A DNA stretch of 42,790 nt, taken from NCBI GenBank assembly GCA_012840125.1, contig DULZ01000029.1, positions 1 through 42,790 on the forward strand. Direction: 5' to 3'. This DNA is from Clostridia bacterium. GTDB taxonomy: Bacteria > Bacillota > DULZ01. Below are positions 40,642 through 42,790 of the stretch, in pieces; position 1 is the stretch's first letter; the number at the start of each line of letters is the position of its first letter. The notes beneath the pieces are model-generated. The model had not been told where the DNA came from. It did no database searches and saw only the letters and a program-made list of their open reading frames with translations. The translations under genes and the position numbers were made by a program.

Positions 40642-41038
40642 ACAAGCGGCGCGGGCTGCCATCCAGATGGCCCTGACGGATTCCCGGGAAGAGGAAAACC
40701 AGTTGAAAAAAACTCTCAGCCGGCAGGGCATTAAAGCAGCCGCAGTGGATTTTGGGGGCGAATTCTTGCCTTCAGCCTCGAAAGTGGTGGAAAGGGCCAT
40801 TGTAGCGGCGAAACGGGAAGGTATTATCAAAGATACCCATGCCGATGAAGGAGCTATCGCCGGTGCCACCAGGGAGGCCTTATCGCAACTCATGCCTAAG
40901 GCATTGGGTTTCAATGTAGGGGGTAAAATAGGCATGGCCCGCATCGATGATCACGTCAGCGTGGCGGTCTTTTTCGGCATTGGGCTGGTTCATCTCGATG
41001 AAGTGGCCATTGGACTGGGGCACCGGGCGGTACCGTAA
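40628..41038 (+). CDS. HutP-family RNA-binding protein, clostridial type
   Basis: A 136-residue protein resembling HutP, the histidine-dependent antiterminator of the Bacillus hut operon. The match covers KVVERAIVAAKREGIIKDTH near residue 52, GATREALSQLMPKALGFNVGG near 79 (short form GATREALSQLMPK), and the C-terminal DHVSVAVFFGIGLVHLDEVA with AIGLGHRAV. In a hand alignment with remembered B. subtilis HutP, the three histidines that bind Mg2+/histidine (73, 77, 138) fall on Gly, Gly and Glu here. So ligand use probably differs. No hut genes are near; aroH- and aroF-like genes follow. ATG 40628 lies 5 bases after AGGTGG. Confidence 0.8.
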   Translation: MQGSKQAARAAIQMALTDSREEENQLKKTLSRQGIKAAAVDFGGEFLPSASKVVERAIVAAKREGIIKDTHADEGAIAGATREALSQLMPKALGFNVGGKIGMARIDDHVSVAVFFGIGLVHLDEVAIGLGHRAVP

Positions 41039-41049
41039 GGAGGATCCCC

Positions 41050-41913
41050 ATGCAGCATCAAAACATTCGAGCCATTAGAGGAGCAACTTCTGTTTCCGCC
41101 AACACACCGGAAGCTATCTGGAAAGCTACTCGGGAATTGCTGCTGGCCGTTGTCGAAGCCAACGGTTTAGCAGTGGAAGATATCGTCAGTATTATCTTTA
41201 CGGCTTCCAGGGATCTCAACGCCGCATTTCCTGCAGCCGCTGCCCGACAACTGGGATGGGTTCACGTACCCCTGTTAGATGTGCAGCAATTTGAAGCACC
41301 GGACTTGCCCAGAACGCTGCGTATTCTCGTCCACGCCTATACTCCTTTGCGCCCAACGGAGATTCAACACATATACCTGGGGGAAGCCCAGCGCTTGCGA
41401 CCCGATTTGGTGAAAAAGATAGAGACACGCAAGCAAACGAGAATCCTGGTTTCCGGTATCACCTGCTGGCAGGAGGCCCTTCTGGCTATTGAGAAGGGAG
41501 CTCATGCTTTAGGTTTTGTTTTAGAGCCTAAGAGCCACCCTTATGTTAACCCGGAACATGCCAGGGAAATCATTCAAAAACTGCCTCCTTTTGTGGGCAC
41601 AGTCGGCATCTTCCAAGACACGCCCAGGTATGTTATCCAAGAGCTTTCCACCTTTTGCCGGTTGGATTACTTGCTGTTCATGGGGGATGAATCTCCTAAA
41701 GACTGTCATGGTTATGTCCAACCGGTCATTAAGAAACTTGCTAACTTGCAAAATTACCGTGATTACCGGTCGGTTACCGCTTTCTTGGTACCGAGGGAAG
41801 AAATAGGAGCGGCAGGGCATGACGGGCCGTATTTAATCTGCCCCGGTCACTCTCCCTGGGAGCGGGTGCCGGGTGTTGACGGGCTGCTGGTTCAACTGGA
41901 AGACATCCTTTAA
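41050..41913 (+). CDS. AroH-type chorismate mutase domain fused to a truncated TrpF-like domain
   Basis: A 287-residue two-domain protein. Residues 1-127 align throughout with AroH chorismate mutase (IRAIRGATSV; AFPAAAARQLGW; IYLGEAQRLRPDL). Of the key residues of B. subtilis AroH, Arg7, Phe57, Arg63, Arg90 and Tyr108 have counterparts (R10, F60, R66, R91, Y109), but Glu78 falls on Gln80 and Cys75 on Asp77. Residues 131-235 resemble phosphoribosylanthranilate isomerase (SGITCWQEALLAIEKGAHAL, GFVLEPKSHPYVNPEHA, LPPFVGTVGIFQD). Yet the catalytic Cys is Ser135, the Arg of PKSxRY is Pro164, and the catalytic Asp region is missing because the domain is only about 150 residues. AAGGAGG precedes ATG 41050. 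It lies between hutP-like and aroF. Confidence 0.8.
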   Translation: MQHQNIRAIRGATSVSANTPEAIWKATRELLLAVVEANGLAVEDIVSIIFTASRDLNAAFPAAAARQLGWVHVPLLDVQQFEAPDLPRTLRILVHAYTPLRPTEIQHIYLGEAQRLRPDLVKKIETRKQTRILVSGITCWQEALLAIEKGAHALGFVLEPKSHPYVNPEHAREIIQKLPPFVGTVGIFQDTPRYVIQELSTFCRLDYLLFMGDESPKDCHGYVQPVIKKLANLQNYRDYRSVTAFLVPREEIGAAGHDGPYLICPGHSPWERVPGVDGLLVQLEDIL

Positions 41914-41961
41914 ATTGATCTTTGTGTGGGCGGCCGTGCCGTGATTAGCAAATCCATGCGG

Positions 41962-42022
41962 AAGGACGGTAGGAAGGCAGGAAAGTGGTAAGACACTCTG
42001 TCACAGGTCAGAGTGGCTTTTT
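41962..42022 (+). promoter_or_regulatory. aroF leader: NAG-rich tract followed by a terminator hairpin
   Basis: Purine-rich sequence at 41962-41992 contains NAG triplets at 41962, 41970, 41974, 41978, 41983 and 41990. Directly after it, a perfect 7-bp stem (41994-42000 with 42009-42015) with an 8-base loop is followed by GC and five T. NAG repeats next to a terminator are what HutP recognises in B. subtilis. A second 7-bp hairpin (42036-42042 with 42046-42052) lies just before the aroF ribosome binding site. The terminator is clear; the protein-binding role is a guess. Confidence 0.55.
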
Positions 42023-42080
42023 GTATTTGCCGGTCCCCGGTTGGGAACCGGGATCAGTCAAATAAGGAGGATGGTTGGAT

Positions 42081-42790
42081 ATGATCATTGTCATGGAACA
42101 TAAAGCTGCCGAGCAGGACATTCAGGCCGTCATGGACAAACTGTCGCAGGCCGGCTTTCAACTGCACCTTTCACAAGGCGTGTCCCGCACCATTATCGGT
42201 GTTATCGGAGCGAATACCAAGGAAAGAGTAACCGCTATGGCCGTGGAGGCCATGCCCGGTGTGGAAAAAGTGGTGCCAATTCTCCACCCGTTCAAACTAG
42301 CCGGCCGGGATTTTAAGCCGGAACCGACCCAAGTGCAAGTCGGGGACCTTAGCATCGGTGGTAAAGGTGTGCATGTCATGGCCGGTCCTTGCGCCGTAGA
42401 ATGCGAGGAACAGCTCATGCAGGTGGCTCGCCTGGTAAAGGAAGCGGGAGCAACGATCCTGCGCGGCGGAGCCTATAAACCTAGGACTTCGCCTTACTCA
42501 TTTCAAGGATTGGGTGAAGAGGGACTTAAACTGCTGGCCCAAGCTCGCGAAGCCACAGGGTTGAAAATTGTCACGGAAGTAACGGCGGTGGAGCATTTGC
42601 CGTTAGTTATTGAATACGCTGATATCCTGCAGGTAGGGGCTCGCAATATGCAGAACTTTCATCTCCTCAAAGAGATTGGCAAAACCGGCAAGCCTGTGCT
42701 GCTAAAACGAGGCCCGTGTGCCACCTTTGAAGAATGGATCTTGGCCGCGGAATACATTATGGCCGAAGGTAACTTCAATGTCATCTTTTG
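42081..42790 (+). CDS. aroF: 3-deoxy-7-phosphoheptulonate synthase (DAHP synthase), 3' end cut by the window
   Basis: At least 236 residues of a type I-beta DAHP synthase, the first enzyme of the shikimate pathway; it condenses phosphoenolpyruvate with erythrose 4-phosphate. The N-terminal ferredoxin-like domain (about residues 1-70; [14 protein letters not shown]) is typical of AroF with ACT-like regulatory extension. The barrel opens with [15 protein letters not shown] near residue 94, then [20 protein letters not shown] (substrate loop, 20 residues), and ends the window in [25 protein letters not shown] lies 10 bases before ATG 42081. A hairpin-bearing leader of about 165 bases precedes it. 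Confidence 0.95.
   Translation, partial: MIIVMEHKAAEQDIQAVMDKLSQAGFQLHLSQGVSRTIIGVIGANTKERVTAMAVEAMPGVEKVVPILHPFKLAGRDFKPEPTQVQVGDLSIGGKGVHVMAGPCAVECEEQLMQVARLVKEAGATILRGGAYKPRTSPYSFQGLGEEGLKLLAQAREATGLKIVTEVTAVEHLPLVIEYADILQVGARNMQNFHLLKEIGKTGKPVLLKRGPCATFEEWILAAEYIMAEGNFNVIF

Noticed and set aside
42031-42055. T-box-like antiterminator (TGGGAACCGGG)
   Set aside because: It differs from the T-box consensus by an extra base, and the leader is too short for stem I with a specifier loop.
1-42790. Mobile elements, CRISPR arrays, tRNA or rRNA genes
   Set aside because: No repeats with regular spacing, transposase or integrase genes (XerD is the housekeeping type), or tRNA-like cloverleaf sequences were seen.

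Overview
The window is a dense, almost entirely + strand stretch of a spore-forming Firmicute chromosome, most likely an anaerobe of class Clostridia. The evidence is the order dxs-tlyA-nadK-argR-recN-spoIVB-spo0A, followed by spoIIM-xerD-punA-pdp-dacF-spoIIA-sigF-spoVA and lysA-CCA-trpS-scpAB-gerW-spmAB-rluB. Supporting signs are a reduced spoVA set, BadF-type activase genes, and an OLE RNA with its partner gene. Frequent GTG/TTG starts with strong AGGAGG-type ribosome binding sites also fit. There is no sign of phage, transposons, CRISPR, tRNA or rRNA.

Layout. 1-603: a long structured non-coding RNA (OLE, probably cut at its 5' end). 625-7670: oapA, dxs, tlyA, nadK, mnmM (ytqB), argR, recN. 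7819-10060: spoIVB and spo0A, each with recognisable control signals. 10146-14778: a SteA-like protein, a GT2 and a GT4 (MraY-like) glycosyltransferase, a DUF3866 protein, a 41-residue gene on the minus strand that resembles the FtsZ inhibitor MciZ, and a weakly ComB-like protein. 14832-21530: spoIIM, xerD, nucleoside phosphorylases, dacF, spoIIAA-spoIIAB-sigF. 21631-24385: a dodecin and spoVAC-AD-AE-AEa. 24382-27409: three overlapping genes of the 2-hydroxyacyl-CoA dehydratase activator superfamily. 27529-37679: lysA, a DHH-CBS-CCA fusion enzyme, a site-2-type protease, trpS, scpA-scpB, a DUF2953 gene, gerW, spmA-spmB, rluB. 37825-42790: an unrecognised gene, ilvC, a HI0933-type flavoprotein, a HutP-like protein, an AroH domain fused to a truncated TrpF-like domain, and aroF (cut by the window end).

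How it works together. Most of the window serves sporulation: the entry regulator (Spo0A), forespore sigma factor control (SpoIIAA/SpoIIAB/SigF), engulfment (SpoIIM), intercompartment signalling (SpoIVB), cortex and core maturation (DacF, SpmA/B), dipicolinate transport (SpoVA) and germination (GerW). The promoter sequences fit this reading. Sigma-H-like elements precede spo0A and spoIIAA, and a similar forespore-type (sigma-F/sigma-G) element precedes spoIVB, dacF, the dodecin gene, spoVAC and the gerW operon.

Most interesting points. (1) hutP-like, aroH::trpF-like and aroF lie together, with key catalytic residues of both enzyme-like domains replaced and an NAG-rich, terminator-bearing leader before aroF; this could be an undescribed regulatory circuit for aromatic biosynthesis. 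(2) An inverted repeat hides the spoIVB ribosome binding site, but only in transcripts that start upstream of the putative forespore promoter. (3) There is a candidate clostridial mciZ. (4) The OLE RNA/oapA locus is present. All family assignments rest on motif recognition and remembered sequences; no database search was run.
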